A DNA stretch of 64,000 nt. It comes from Nannocystis exedens (GTDB lineage Bacteria; Myxococcota_A; Polyangia; Nannocystales; Nannocystaceae). The notes beneath the pieces were generated by a model. That model was not told where the DNA came from. It saw only the letters and a program-made list of their open reading frames with translations, and made no database searches. The translations under genes and the position numbers were made by a program. Positions within the stretch are counted from its first letter, which is position 1, and every line of letters starts with the position of its first letter. The DNA lies in NCBI RefSeq assembly GCF_002343915.1, contig NZ_NETK01000001.1:6586001-6650000 (forward strand), read 5' to 3'. This document shows positions 15,773 through 24,900 of this stretch, piece after piece.

Positions 15773-17305
15773 TCAATAGCCCTGCATCGGGATGCCGAGG
15801 GTGACGCGCTTGTCGGGGTGCTCGGCGGCGGTCCAGATCAGCTTCAGGTCGCGCTCGACGTAGAGGTCTTCGGGGCCGTCGGGCCAGGCGGTGATCTCGC
15901 TGGTCGAGTCGGGGAGGTTGCGGTAGAGGCGGCCCCACTGCTGGGCCTGGCTCGAGCACGACATGTAGTAGACGCCCTCGTAGGTGACGGCGCCCTGGGT
16001 GCGCGTCTGGCCGGCGAGGGCGGCGTCGAGGGCGAACACGGTGCCGCCGTTCTCGACGAGGCGGGTGCTGTCGAGGTCGATCGGCCAGCGGGCGAGGCGG
16101 CCGGTCAGGTCGGTCATGTACTCGGCGGTGACGAGCACCGGCGGGTCGGCGCTGCGGTCGAGCGCGACCGCGGAGAAGCGGAGCGGGCACGAGTCGGCGG
16201 TGAGGTTGTAGCGACCGATCTCCGGCACCGCGTAGCGATAGCCGTGGGCCTGGACCTTGCCGCCGGCGATCCCGATCGCCGCCTCGTCGTCGCTCGCGGT
16301 GGTCTCGAAGATCCGCGACATGTCGTAGACGCGGAAGCCCGCCGACGTGGAGGCGACGTAGAGGCGGTCGCCGACCCAGGCGATGCCGCCGGCGTGCAGG
16401 GCGTCGCCGCTCTTGGTGTTGGCGGCCGCGAAGTTGACGTCGGGGCCGTCGCCGGTCGGCGTGACGAGCAGCAGGTGACGGTAGTGGATCGAGTCGAGGT
16501 CGCTGATGTCGACCAGGCTGAGGCGCACGCCCCGGGCCGGCGGGTCGGTCGGCTCGCGCTCGATCTTGTGGTACCACGAGACCAAAAGCAGCCGCTTGCC
16601 GCCGACCTTGTGGTCGGCCCGCGCGTCGCTCGAGCCGGTGATGCCCTGCGGGTACCAGTAGTCGACGGCCCCGTCGCCGGCGTTCCAGCGGAAGCCGACG
16701 TAGTCGTGGTTCTTCATCCGCTCGGCCTGGTACGCCGACAGGCCCGGCACGGCCTCGCGGTTGAGCTGGCCGAGCACGTCGTCGAGGGTGACCGCGGTGC
16801 CGGTGCGCGCGAGCAGGGCGTCGGCGCGGGCGATGCCGGCCGCGAAGTCGCTCGGCGCGAGGGCGAAGGCGCAGCCGTCGAGGAGCTCCAATTGATGTTC
16901 GGTCGCGGTCGGCTCGACGTCGGCGCACGCCGGTGGGTCGAGGCAGATCGGGTCGGGCGTGGGGCCGGTGGTGTCGGGGGTCGCGTCGGTGGTCGCGTCG
17001 GGGCCGGTGGTGTCGGGGGCGGTGGTGCTGGTGAGGGGGCTGTCCGTGTCGCTGGTGTCGGGGTCGGTGGTGCCGGGATCGCTGGTGCCGGGGTCGCTGG
17101 TGCCGGGGTCGCTGGTGCTGGTGGGAGCCGGGGCGCCGGTGGTGCCGGGGGTGGTGCTGGTGGGCGCGAGGTCGTCGGTGGTGCTCGCCGCGGACGAGGT
17201 CGACGCGCCGGGGCCGGTGCCGCTCGCGTCGCCCGTCGAGGTCGCAGGGTCGTCGCTGCAAGCCGTGAAGAGGAAGACGAGGGTCGCGAGGGCGAGGCGA
17301 GGCAT
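15773..17305 (-). CDS. Large lipoprotein, probable beta-propeller (LVIVD-like)
   Basis: A 510-residue lipoprotein starting MPRLALATLVFLFTAC-S at 17305. A Thr/Ser/Asp/Pro linker covers about residues 20-110, including repeated TSDPG units. The rest is a globular domain with recurring blade-like strands: GVRLSLVDISDLDSI, GGIAWVGDRLYVAST, FRVYDMSRIFE, GVYYMSCSSQAQQWG, LYVERDLKLIWTA. The phrases for displaying a value tied to a place in a loop are typical of secreted beta-propellers. Ligand or activity unknown. TACGTT lies 7 nt upstream of the ATG, consistent with a leaderless transcript. Confidence 0.65.
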   Translation of the reverse strand: MPRLALATLVFLFTACSDDPATSTGDASGTGPGASTSSAASTTDDLAPTSTTPGTTGAPAPTSTSDPGTSDPGTSDPGTTDPDTSDTDSPLTSTTAPDTTGPDATTDATPDTTGPTPDPICLDPPACADVEPTATEHQLELLDGCAFALAPSDFAAGIARADALLARTGTAVTLDDVLGQLNREAVPGLSAYQAERMKNHDYVGFRWNAGDGAVDYWYPQGITGSSDARADHKVGGKRLLLVSWYHKIEREPTDPPARGVRLSLVDISDLDSIHYRHLLLVTPTGDGPDVNFAAANTKSGDALHAGGIAWVGDRLYVASTSAGFRVYDMSRIFETTASDDEAAIGIAGGKVQAHGYRYAVPEIGRYNLTADSCPLRFSAVALDRSADPPVLVTAEYMTDLTGRLARWPIDLDSTRLVENGGTVFALDAALAGQTRTQGAVTYEGVYYMSCSSQAQQWGRLYRNLPDSTSEITAWPDGPEDLYVERDLKLIWTAAEHPDKRVTLGIPMQGY

Positions 17306-18035
17306 CGCGGCGAACGTAGCATCGGTTGCTCGCCCGGCACGATGCGGAGATCGCGGATCGACGAAGCGCAGTGCGGTGGCGAGGCGTGGCCTGCAAGCGG
17401 GGGCTGGTCGCACCACTCGAGCTGGGGTTGGCGGCCTCGCGGGAGACTCGTGGCATGCGAGGCCGAGCCGCGGGTTTGCGTCCGCCTCGGGGCGGGGCGA
17501 GGTCGGACGGCGGAGAGGTCGGTGCCGATGAGGGGACGGGTCGGCGTTCGCCCCGGGGCTCGTGCGGGAGGACGCGGTTCGCAAGGCGGCGGGCTCGGCT
17601 GGGGTGAGCGCGGTGTGTCGGTCTGCGGCGAGGCGGTCGTCCGGGTCAAAATCGTGGGCTGTCCTCGGGGACATGTGACGATGTTCGCCTCGGCGCTCGG
17701 TCGACCGATGCAGAAGGTGAGCGGGCGCGCTCGTGCGAATGGTGCTTGACAGGGGTGGGGGGTGCGTGCATTCTCCCCGGCATGTTCGTTCGGTTCTCCT
17801 GAGGCCGGCTGATCGCGTCGTGCGCTCGATGGGCGTGGCGCGGCGCCGGTCTCTACGAAGAGTCCTCGACGGGTCGTGAGCGCCGCGTTTGCGGCGATCT
17901 GCGGCGATTGGGCCGGGTGCGCGTGGCAGGAGCCGCCATCGCGCCGCCGCCGACCGAATCGGCGCCGAGCCACGCGACGCGTCGATTCGTCGGTTCGTAC
18001 GGCGCGCGGTGACGGTGGCGCGCAGGGAGAGTCGT
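17306..18035. other. 730-bp intergenic region with promoter and one repeat pair
   Basis: I find no convincing gene. It holds a 14-bp repeat pair (cores GCTG 17658, CATG 17672) and a promoter-like TTGACA at 17746-17751 with CATTCT 17 bp further. The DNA between that promoter and the PcfJ-like start at 18036 would be a leader of about 260 nt. Confidence 0.4.
17746..17774 (+). promoter_or_regulatory. Sigma-70-type promoter upstream of the PcfJ-like gene
   Basis: A perfect TTGACA (17746-17751), 17-bp spacer and CATTCT (17769-17774) as a weak -10. The same TTGACA -35 is seen at 25545, 30507 and 52116. Confidence 0.45.
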
Positions 18036-19250
18036 GTGTCCAATATCATTTGTTTCCGTCGCCACGCGCGGCGGACGGTCGATCATGCGGTGAGTCTCGG
18101 TTATTCGCTGTTGCGCGCCGACCCAGCGGCGCAGGAGGCGTTCGCGCGGGTGCTGTGGACGGCGAGCGAGCGCTCGAACCTGCTGGACGGCGGCGTCGGG
18201 GCGGTGGAGGCGATCGTCAATTTGGCCCGCTTCCACGCCTGGCACCGGGCCGAGGTCGAGGGCTGGAAGGGCGGCCGCGGCCACCCGATGGCGCTGGTAC
18301 ACTCGCTGGCGCAGCACCTGATGGGTCGCTATCCGGCGCCGCGAATGCTGGCCTCGGCGTGGTTCGGCGACGATTCGCCGGGCCGCGACGAGGAGCGCGG
18401 GTGGTTCATCGAACACGCGGGCGGGCGCCCGTTCCGCAAGCTGACGGGGCTGCCGGTGCAGCTGACGCGCAAGATGGAGCAGATCCTGCTGAAGTCACCG
18501 GCGGACCTGCCGGTGCGCGCGGCGATCCGCCGGGCCGAACTCCTGGGGCTGGGCGCCGAGCCGGAGCTGGTGCAGGCGATCTCGCAGACGGAGTTGGGCG
18601 CCGATCTGCGCCACAGCCGATTCTGGCGCGGGGTGTTCCAGTGGATGATCCGCCACTGGGAGGCGCTGCGGCCGGAGCAGGTCGAGCCGCTGATAAAATA
18701 CCTGCAGGCGACGCAGCTCCGCGAGCGCGCGACGGACGGCGCTGCCGGCGAGCCGACCCGGCCGACGCCGCAGTTCGCGGGGGCCGGGCGCTCGCCCGAG
18801 GCGCTGTGGCGACAGGTCCGCGAGTGGCAGCACGAACTGCTGATGGCGCGGCAGCGCGAGCTGCTGGGCGCGGCGAGCTCGTTCAGGACGTGGGCGGCCG
18901 CGGGCTGGGCGGGGCTGCGGATCGACGACGACAGCGGCGACCCGAAGGTGACGGTGTGGGAGATCGGCGAGCTGCTGTCGAGCGAGGGCCTGCGGGCCGA
19001 GGGCCAGGCGCTGCGCCACTGCGTGGGCACCTACGTCGGACGCTGCGTCCGCGGGATCTCGAGCATCTGGTCGCTGCGCAGCGCGGGCCCGGGCGGCGAG
19101 TTCGCGTCGCGGTTCACGATCGAGGTCGAGCCGCAGAGCCGGCGGATCGTGCAGATCCGCGGGTTCGCCAACTGCAGGGTGGAGGGCCTGGCGCGCGAGA
19201 TCATCGCCCGCTGGGCGCGACAGGAGCGGCTCGACATGACGGGGTCGTGA
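18036..19250 (+). CDS. PcfJ-like domain protein
   Basis: A 404-residue cytoplasmic protein. The start GTG at 18036 has AGGGAGA 6 nt upstream. The C-terminal part carries the PcfJ-like signature: GQALRHCVGTYVGRCVRGISSIWSLR, then RFTIEVEPQSRRIVQIRGFANC. PcfJ was named from a conjugative plasmid, but members are common on mobile elements and accessory islands and have no known activity. The conserved His-Cys and the later Cys could be catalytic or metal binding. It lies upstream of a SIR2-ATPase/kinase operon on the same strand, separated by a 547-bp repeat-rich gap, so a functional link is possible but unproven. Confidence 0.7.
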   Translation: MSNIICFRRHARRTVDHAVSLGYSLLRADPAAQEAFARVLWTASERSNLLDGGVGAVEAIVNLARFHAWHRAEVEGWKGGRGHPMALVHSLAQHLMGRYPAPRMLASAWFGDDSPGRDEERGWFIEHAGGRPFRKLTGLPVQLTRKMEQILLKSPADLPVRAAIRRAELLGLGAEPELVQAISQTELGADLRHSRFWRGVFQWMIRHWEALRPEQVEPLIKYLQATQLRERATDGAAGEPTRPTPQFAGAGRSPEALWRQVREWQHELLMARQRELLGAASSFRTWAAAGWAGLRIDDDSGDPKVTVWEIGELLSSEGLRAEGQALRHCVGTYVGRCVRGISSIWSLRSAGPGGEFASRFTIEVEPQSRRIVQIRGFANCRVEGLAREIIARWARQERLDMTGS

Positions 19251-19796
19251 TGGGGGAGGCGCCCCGCCGCGCGTGGGCTCGCAAGGGCGGCGCGCGGCGG
19301 GGATGCGACGGGTGCATGGAGCCGCGCCGGAGAGGATCGATCGAAAGGACGTGTCCTCGGGGACATGTCGTTGGATTGTGCACACCCGCGGAGGCCTGGT
19401 TTTGGAGACATGTTTATTCGGTCGTGTCCGAATGGGCGCGACGGCCGCGGGGAGGCGCCGGCGCGGCCCTGCCTTTGAGACATGTCTTTCGGGTCATGGC
19501 CGAAGGGGCGCGACGGCCGCGGGGAGCTCCCAGCCCGCGGAGGTCGTCGATGCCGGCAGGACGGGCTCCGTCAGGCGGCAGTCGAAAGGCCGGCGCGGCC
19601 GGGCGAGACGGGCGGCGCAGCCGCGGCGGAGGCGATCCCCGGACGCTTGCGCGAAATCGCGCTGGCGAGGGAACGGCATGACACGTCGCGTCCACGCGCG
19701 CGCGCCTGCGGCCGAGACGCTGTCGCCGCTGTCATTCGCGGCCGGGGGAGCCGGCGGGGCCGGGCGGCCGGGCGTGGGGTATCCTCGGGTGACACG
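19251..19796. repeat. Repeat-rich gap upstream of the SIR2 operon
   Basis: No convincing gene. Repeat pairs with CGTG/CATG cores at 19350/19364, 19395/19409/19423 and 19481/19495 keep the 14-bp period. The segment around 19395-19466 is duplicated about 72 bp downstream (shared stretches such as GGGCGCGACGGCCGCGGGGA). A TATCCT at 19780 lies 11 nt before the SIR2 gene start and could be its -10. Confidence 0.55.
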
Positions 19797-21902
19797 ATGC
19801 CCGCCGATTCCTCCGCCGGCCAGATGGCGCCCGAGTTCGCGAGCGACGAGGACCTGCTGGACCGACTCTCGGCGCGGCCGCACGAGCTGGTGTACCTGGT
19901 GGGCTCGGCGGTGACGGCCCCGAGCCGCGCGGGCGAGCCGGGGGTGCCGCGGGTCGACGGGGTGATCGAGCTTATCCGCGGCGAGTACCAGCGGGCCAGC
20001 GAGCTGCAGCGATTCGAGGCGGCGCTGGCGAAGGAGCCGGACAACCGCTATCAGGCGGCCTTTCGCCACCTGCTGCGCACGCGCGACCAGGACGTGGCCA
20101 ACGCGGTGATCCGCCGCGCGGTGCTGCTGGCCCGCCGGCCGTCGACCCGGTTCCCGACGCCGCCGGCGGTGATCGACGACGACCACGAGGTGTGCCGCGC
20201 GCTCGAGGACGACGTCGAGGGCTGGCACCTGCCGCCGGCCGCCGACGCGCTCGGCCAGGTGCTGGCGCGCGCGCCGGCGGCGACCCGCCCGCTGGTGCTG
20301 ACGTCGAACTTCGACCCGCTGGTGTCGATCAGCGTGCGCCGGGCCGGCGGTCGCGCCTACGTGACGGCGCTCCACGGCGACGGCAGCCTGGCGGGCGTCG
20401 ACGGCCAGGGCTGCCTGGTGGTCCACTTCCACGGCGACTGGTTCCGCACCGACACGCTGCACACGCCCGCGCAGCTCGGCCAGGACCGGCCCAAGCTGTC
20501 GGCGTCGCTGGCCAACCTGATCAGCGCGCGCACCCTGGTGGTGCTCGGCTACAGCGGGTGGGACGACGTGTTCACGCGCTCGCTGATCGCCACCATCCGC
20601 GGCGGGCTGGCGCCGATCAAGATCGCGTGGGCGTTCTACCCCGACGACGAGGCGGCGATCGTGCGCGGGTCGAGCCGCCTGCTCGAGGCGCTACGCCCGG
20701 GCATCGAGCTCGGGCGGGTGGTGCTGTACAAGGGGATCGACGCCCACGCGTTCCTGCCGCGGCTGGCCGAGCGGCTGGCCGAGTCGACGGCGCCGGTCGG
20801 CGGGGCGCACCACGCGGGCGACGGCGAAGCGCGGGCCGGGCAGAGCGGGGCGCACCACGCGGGCGACGGCGGGGCGCGGCCGGGGCACAGCGGGTCGTTC
20901 TTCGCCGGCGAGAGCGGGCAGCGGCCGATCGAGCCGCCTGCCGCCCCGGAGGCGTCGTCGTCGCACACGACCGGCTCGATCGCCGCGGTGCTCGGGACCC
21001 ACGCCGAGGCCGCCTGCGCGCCGGGGGCCACGCCGGCGAGCGCGACGGGGCACGGGTCTTCAGGGACAGGTTCGCTGGGACAGGGCGCTTCGGGCATGTC
21101 CTCCGGGACCGGTCCTGGGGAGCATGTCGCTTCGGGCATGCCCTCGGGGCCGAACCCGTTCCAGAAGGCGGGCATGCTGGGGCTGGCGGCGCGCTCGTAC
21201 GTGGCGCGGGCGGCCGACGCGGCGCTGGCGGAGGCGCTCGAGGGCGGCGCGCACGTGGTGGTGGTCCGCGGCGACTTCTCGATCGGCAAGTCGAGCCTGC
21301 TCCTGCGGGCCGATCGCGCGTGGACCAGCGGGGCGGGCGCGGCGGTGTGCCTGCTCGACCTGCAGATGATGCGGGTCGACGACGTCAACCTGTTCTTCGA
21401 CGAGTTCTTCGCCGAGGTCGGCCGCGCCTACGGGCAGAGCTTCAAGAGCTGGCGCGAGGTCCAGGCGGCCGCCGGCCAGCGGCCGCTCTTGCTGACGCTC
21501 GACGAGTTCGGCGGGCTGACGCCCGAGGTGGCGCAGCGGTTCGTGCCGGCGCTGTACCGGGTGGTCACGCAGCTCGCGGGGGCGATGCGGCTGGTGGTGA
21601 CCACGCGCGACCCGATCGCCGAGGTGCTGGCGAGCTTCGAGCTGTCGAACCCGAACCTCGGCGACTGGCCCGAGGTCGAGCTGCGCCCGTTCACCGAGGC
21701 GGAGCTCGGCCGGCTCCTGGCCCTGCTGCCGCCGCGGGCCCGCGCGGTGGCGGAGACGGAGCAGGCGGCGATCTGCGAGCGCACCAAGATGCTGCCGAAG
21801 CCGGCGCAGTGCCTGTGCTTCAACCTGTGGAAGGACGAGGCGGCCGGGGCGAGCGACGCCGACCTGGCGGCGCGGGTGCGCAAGAAAGAGAGCTACCGGT
21901 GA
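19797..21902 (+). CDS. SIR2-like domain fused to a P-loop ATPase
   Basis: A 701-residue two-domain protein. Residues about 25-345 form a SIR2-like NAD-binding domain of the SIR2_2 kind used in anti-phage NADases: VYLVGSAVTAP, LTSNFDPL, HGD and HFHGDW with the candidate catalytic His (about 210), LVVLGYSGWDDVF. A low-complexity linker (about 345-455) contains a repeated GAHHAGDG block and then a stretch coded by a seven-unit 14-bp DNA array. Residues about 460-700 are a P-loop ATPase: GDFSIGKSS (Walker A, about 494) and LLLTLDEFGG (Walker B, about 565). The stop overlaps the next start as GTGA, so translation is coupled. A STAND-like sensor that triggers NAD loss is inference. Confidence 0.75.
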   Translation: MPADSSAGQMAPEFASDEDLLDRLSARPHELVYLVGSAVTAPSRAGEPGVPRVDGVIELIRGEYQRASELQRFEAALAKEPDNRYQAAFRHLLRTRDQDVANAVIRRAVLLARRPSTRFPTPPAVIDDDHEVCRALEDDVEGWHLPPAADALGQVLARAPAATRPLVLTSNFDPLVSISVRRAGGRAYVTALHGDGSLAGVDGQGCLVVHFHGDWFRTDTLHTPAQLGQDRPKLSASLANLISARTLVVLGYSGWDDVFTRSLIATIRGGLAPIKIAWAFYPDDEAAIVRGSSRLLEALRPGIELGRVVLYKGIDAHAFLPRLAERLAESTAPVGGAHHAGDGEARAGQSGAHHAGDGGARPGHSGSFFAGESGQRPIEPPAAPEASSSHTTGSIAAVLGTHAEAACAPGATPASATGHGSSGTGSLGQGASGMSSGTGPGEHVASGMPSGPNPFQKAGMLGLAARSYVARAADAALAEALEGGAHVVVVRGDFSIGKSSLLLRADRAWTSGAGAAVCLLDLQMMRVDDVNLFFDEFFAEVGRAYGQSFKSWREVQAAAGQRPLLLTLDEFGGLTPEVAQRFVPALYRVVTQLAGAMRLVVTTRDPIAEVLASFELSNPNLGDWPEVELRPFTEAELGRLLALLPPRARAVAETEQAAICERTKMLPKPAQCLCFNLWKDEAAGASDADLAARVRKKESYR
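21051..21142. repeat. Seven-unit 14-bp array inside a coding sequence
   Basis: Cores CGGG 21053, CAGG 21067, CAGG 21081, CATG 21095, CCGG 21109, CATG 21123 and CATG 21137 are exactly 14 bp apart. Three units equal 42 bp, so the array reads in frame as a 14-residue peptide repeat (SGTGSLGQGASGMS then SGTGPGEHVASGMP) in the linker between the SIR2 and ATPase domains. Confidence 0.8.
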
Positions 21903-24900
21903 CGGTCGAGAACCCGTACCGGGCGGCAGGGGCGTTCGCCGGCAAGGCGTACATCCGCCGCGGCGCCGACGCCGAGCTGGTCGAGCAGATCCGCGACAAC
22001 CAGTACTACCCGTACTTCGCGGCGCCGCGGCAGAGCGGCAAGTCGAGCCTGATCGCCCGCACGATGTCGTCGCTGCCGGCGCCGGAGTTCCGCTGCGCGC
22101 TGGTCGACCTGTCGCCGTTCGTGGTCCGCTCGTACGACGACTTCTGGCGCCAGTTCCTGCACGAGGTGGCCCGCAGCGCCAACTTCGACCCGGCGCCGAT
22201 CGGCAAGGGCGACCCGCGCGACGTGTTCAAGGCCTGGCTGTCGGCGTTCCCCGGCCGCCTGGTGATCTTCGTCGACGAGATCGACGTGCTCCTCCACGTC
22301 GAGTGCCGCGAGCAGATCTTCAGCAAGATCAGGACCTTCTTCAACCTGCGCGCGCACGAGGAGGCGCTGCAGCGCCTGACCTTCGTGCTGGCAGGGGCGG
22401 CCCACTCGTCGCGCTTCATCTCCGACCCGCGCTGGTCGCCGTTCAACGTCGCCATCGAGATCGCGCTCGAGGACCTGACGCTGGCCCAGGTCAGCCAGCT
22501 CGCGTCGTACCTGGCGACCGCCGGCGCGTTCGCCGGGCCCGACCTGGTCGCCCGCGTGTTCGAGCTGACGGCGGGCTCGGTGTTCCTGTGCCAGCTCGTG
22601 TTCGAGGCGCTGTGGAACCGCGCCGCCCGCGGGGCCAGGAAGCTCGACGCCAGCGACGTCGACGCGGTGGTCACGACCATCGTCGCCGAGAGCTCGCGCA
22701 ACATCCACTTCTACAACATCTTCCGCCTGGTCACGCAGGACCCGCGCCTGGCGATGCTGTTCCGCCGCCTGGTCGACGGCGAGGAGCTCGGCGAGGAGGA
22801 CCGCAAGGAGCTGCAGCTCACGGGCCTGTGCCGCGGGATGGACCCGTTCCGCAACGAGGTGTACGCCCGCGTGTTCGGGGCCGGCGGCCCGCTCGACCTC
22901 AAGGTCGCGGGCGCCAAGGCGACGCTCGGTCGCAAGCTCGAGGCGGCGCTGACGAAGCGCCAGCAGCTCGAGGAGGAGGGCCGCGCCACCAGCGAGGTCG
23001 AGGCCGAGATCGCGGCGCTCAAGCGCGAGTTCCGCGAGGGCGCGCAGCTCCGCGAGGGCGACGTGCTGGCCCGCGGCCGCTACCGCCTGCTCGAGCCGAT
23101 CGGTCAGGGCGGGTTCGCCACGGTGTGGCACGCGCGCGACGAGACGGCCAAGCGCGAGGTGGCGCTCAAGGTGCTGCACGGGCAATTCGCCGAGGACAAG
23201 ACCCGCCGCGACCGCTTCTTCCGCGGCGCGTGGAAGATGTCCGAGCTGCGCCACCCGGCCATCGTCCAGGTGCTCGAGCCGTACGGCGAGGAGGCCGGCC
23301 GGCACTACTTCGTGATGGAGTACATGTCCGGCGGGACGCTGCACGAGGCGGTGCTCGACAAGAAGCTGACGCACGACCAGGTGGTCGCGGGGATCGTCGC
23401 CGTCGGCCAGGCGCTGGTCCACGCGCACGAGCGCGGGCTGGTCCACCGCGACGTGAAGCCGTCGAACGTGCTGCTCGGCGAGGGCGGCACGGCCAAGCTG
23501 ACCGACTTCGACCTGGTCCGCGAACAGGACGCGTCGGGCTCGACCCGCACCGGACCGATGGGCTCCTTCATCTACGCGGCGCCCGAGGTGCTCAACCGGC
23601 CGCAGGACGCCGACCACCGCGCCGACATCTACGGCCTGGCGATGACGGCGGTGTTCGGGCTGCACGGCGCCGAGCTGCCGCTCGAGGTGGTCCGCGACGC
23701 CGACCGCTTCATCGACCGCCTGCACTGCGGGGGGTTGATGAAGGACGTGCTCAAGAAGGGAGTGGCGTGGGAGATCGAGCGCCGCTTCCGCTCGGCGGCC
23801 GAGTTCACGCAGGCGCTGTCGACGGCGTGGGCCGAGACGGAGACGGAGGCCGCGCCGCCGCCGGTGACGCAGAAGCAGGCGATGGCGCCGACGTGGACCG
23901 CGATGTTCGCGACCCTGCCGCTGCCCGAGTCGGGACCGCTGGCGGCGGCGAAGCCGGTGGCGGCAGCAGGTGCGCCGGGCGCCGCGGGGCCGACGGGCGC
24001 GGGGCTGGAGAGCTTCACGCCGATCGTCGAGGAGGTCGAGGACTCGGATGCGGCGCCGGTGACGGCGGCGCCGGTGACGGCGGCGCCGAGCACCCCGCCG
24101 CCGCTCGCTGCGGCGCCGAGGGCCCCGGCGGCGAGGATCACGGCTCCGCCGCTGCGAGAAGAGGCCGCGCGCGCGGCCGAGGCGACGCTGACGACGGCGA
24201 ACCTGTCGGCGACCGCCGTGCAGGCGACGGCCGCCGAGATGGCGCTCGCGGACGCGACGGTCGCCAGCGCGGAGATCGACGCGCCCGAGCGAGCGCCGCG
24301 GCAGACGACGATGCTCGACGCACGGGCGGCCGCGCAGGCGCAGCCCATGCCGCCGCCGGGGCCCGTGGCCCGCGCGCCCGGTCGCGGCGTGTACGCGCTG
24401 CTGGGGCTGTTCGCCAGCGCGGCGCTGGTGCTGCTGGCGATGCAGATCGCAGGGCCCGGCCTGCGCGAGACCGCCGAGGACGAGCGCGACAGCGACGACT
24501 CGCGCCCGCTCGTGCCGTCGACGCTCCAGCGCAGCGAGGGCAAGAAAGACGCGCCGTCCACCACGCCCGCGCAGCCCGACACCCCCGAGAAGCAGGACGA
24601 CTCGGGGCCGCGCTTCGAGAAGATCGGCCCCGAGCTGCCGCCGGCGACGGTGACCAGCGCGCCGCCGCCCGCGACGGGCGACAAGCCGGCCGAGCTGACC
24701 ACGTCCGGGCCCGAGCCGGGCGCCGAGACCACCGACGGCGCGACGACGACCGGCGAGGAGCAGGGCCCGCCCGACGAGAGCGCCACCGCCGGCAAGGCAG
24801 GCGGCGCGACGACCAGCAAGCCGAGCAACGACAAGCCGCCCACTTCGCCGAACCCCGGGCAGAAGCGGACCAAGAAGTCGATCGAGGAGCGCATCGACGA

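Noticed and set aside
17746..17774. ATG in the leader of the PcfJ-like gene (17782) as its start
   Set aside because: It is not in frame with the PcfJ-like sequence, and the frame soon closes; GTG 18036 has a good Shine-Dalgarno.
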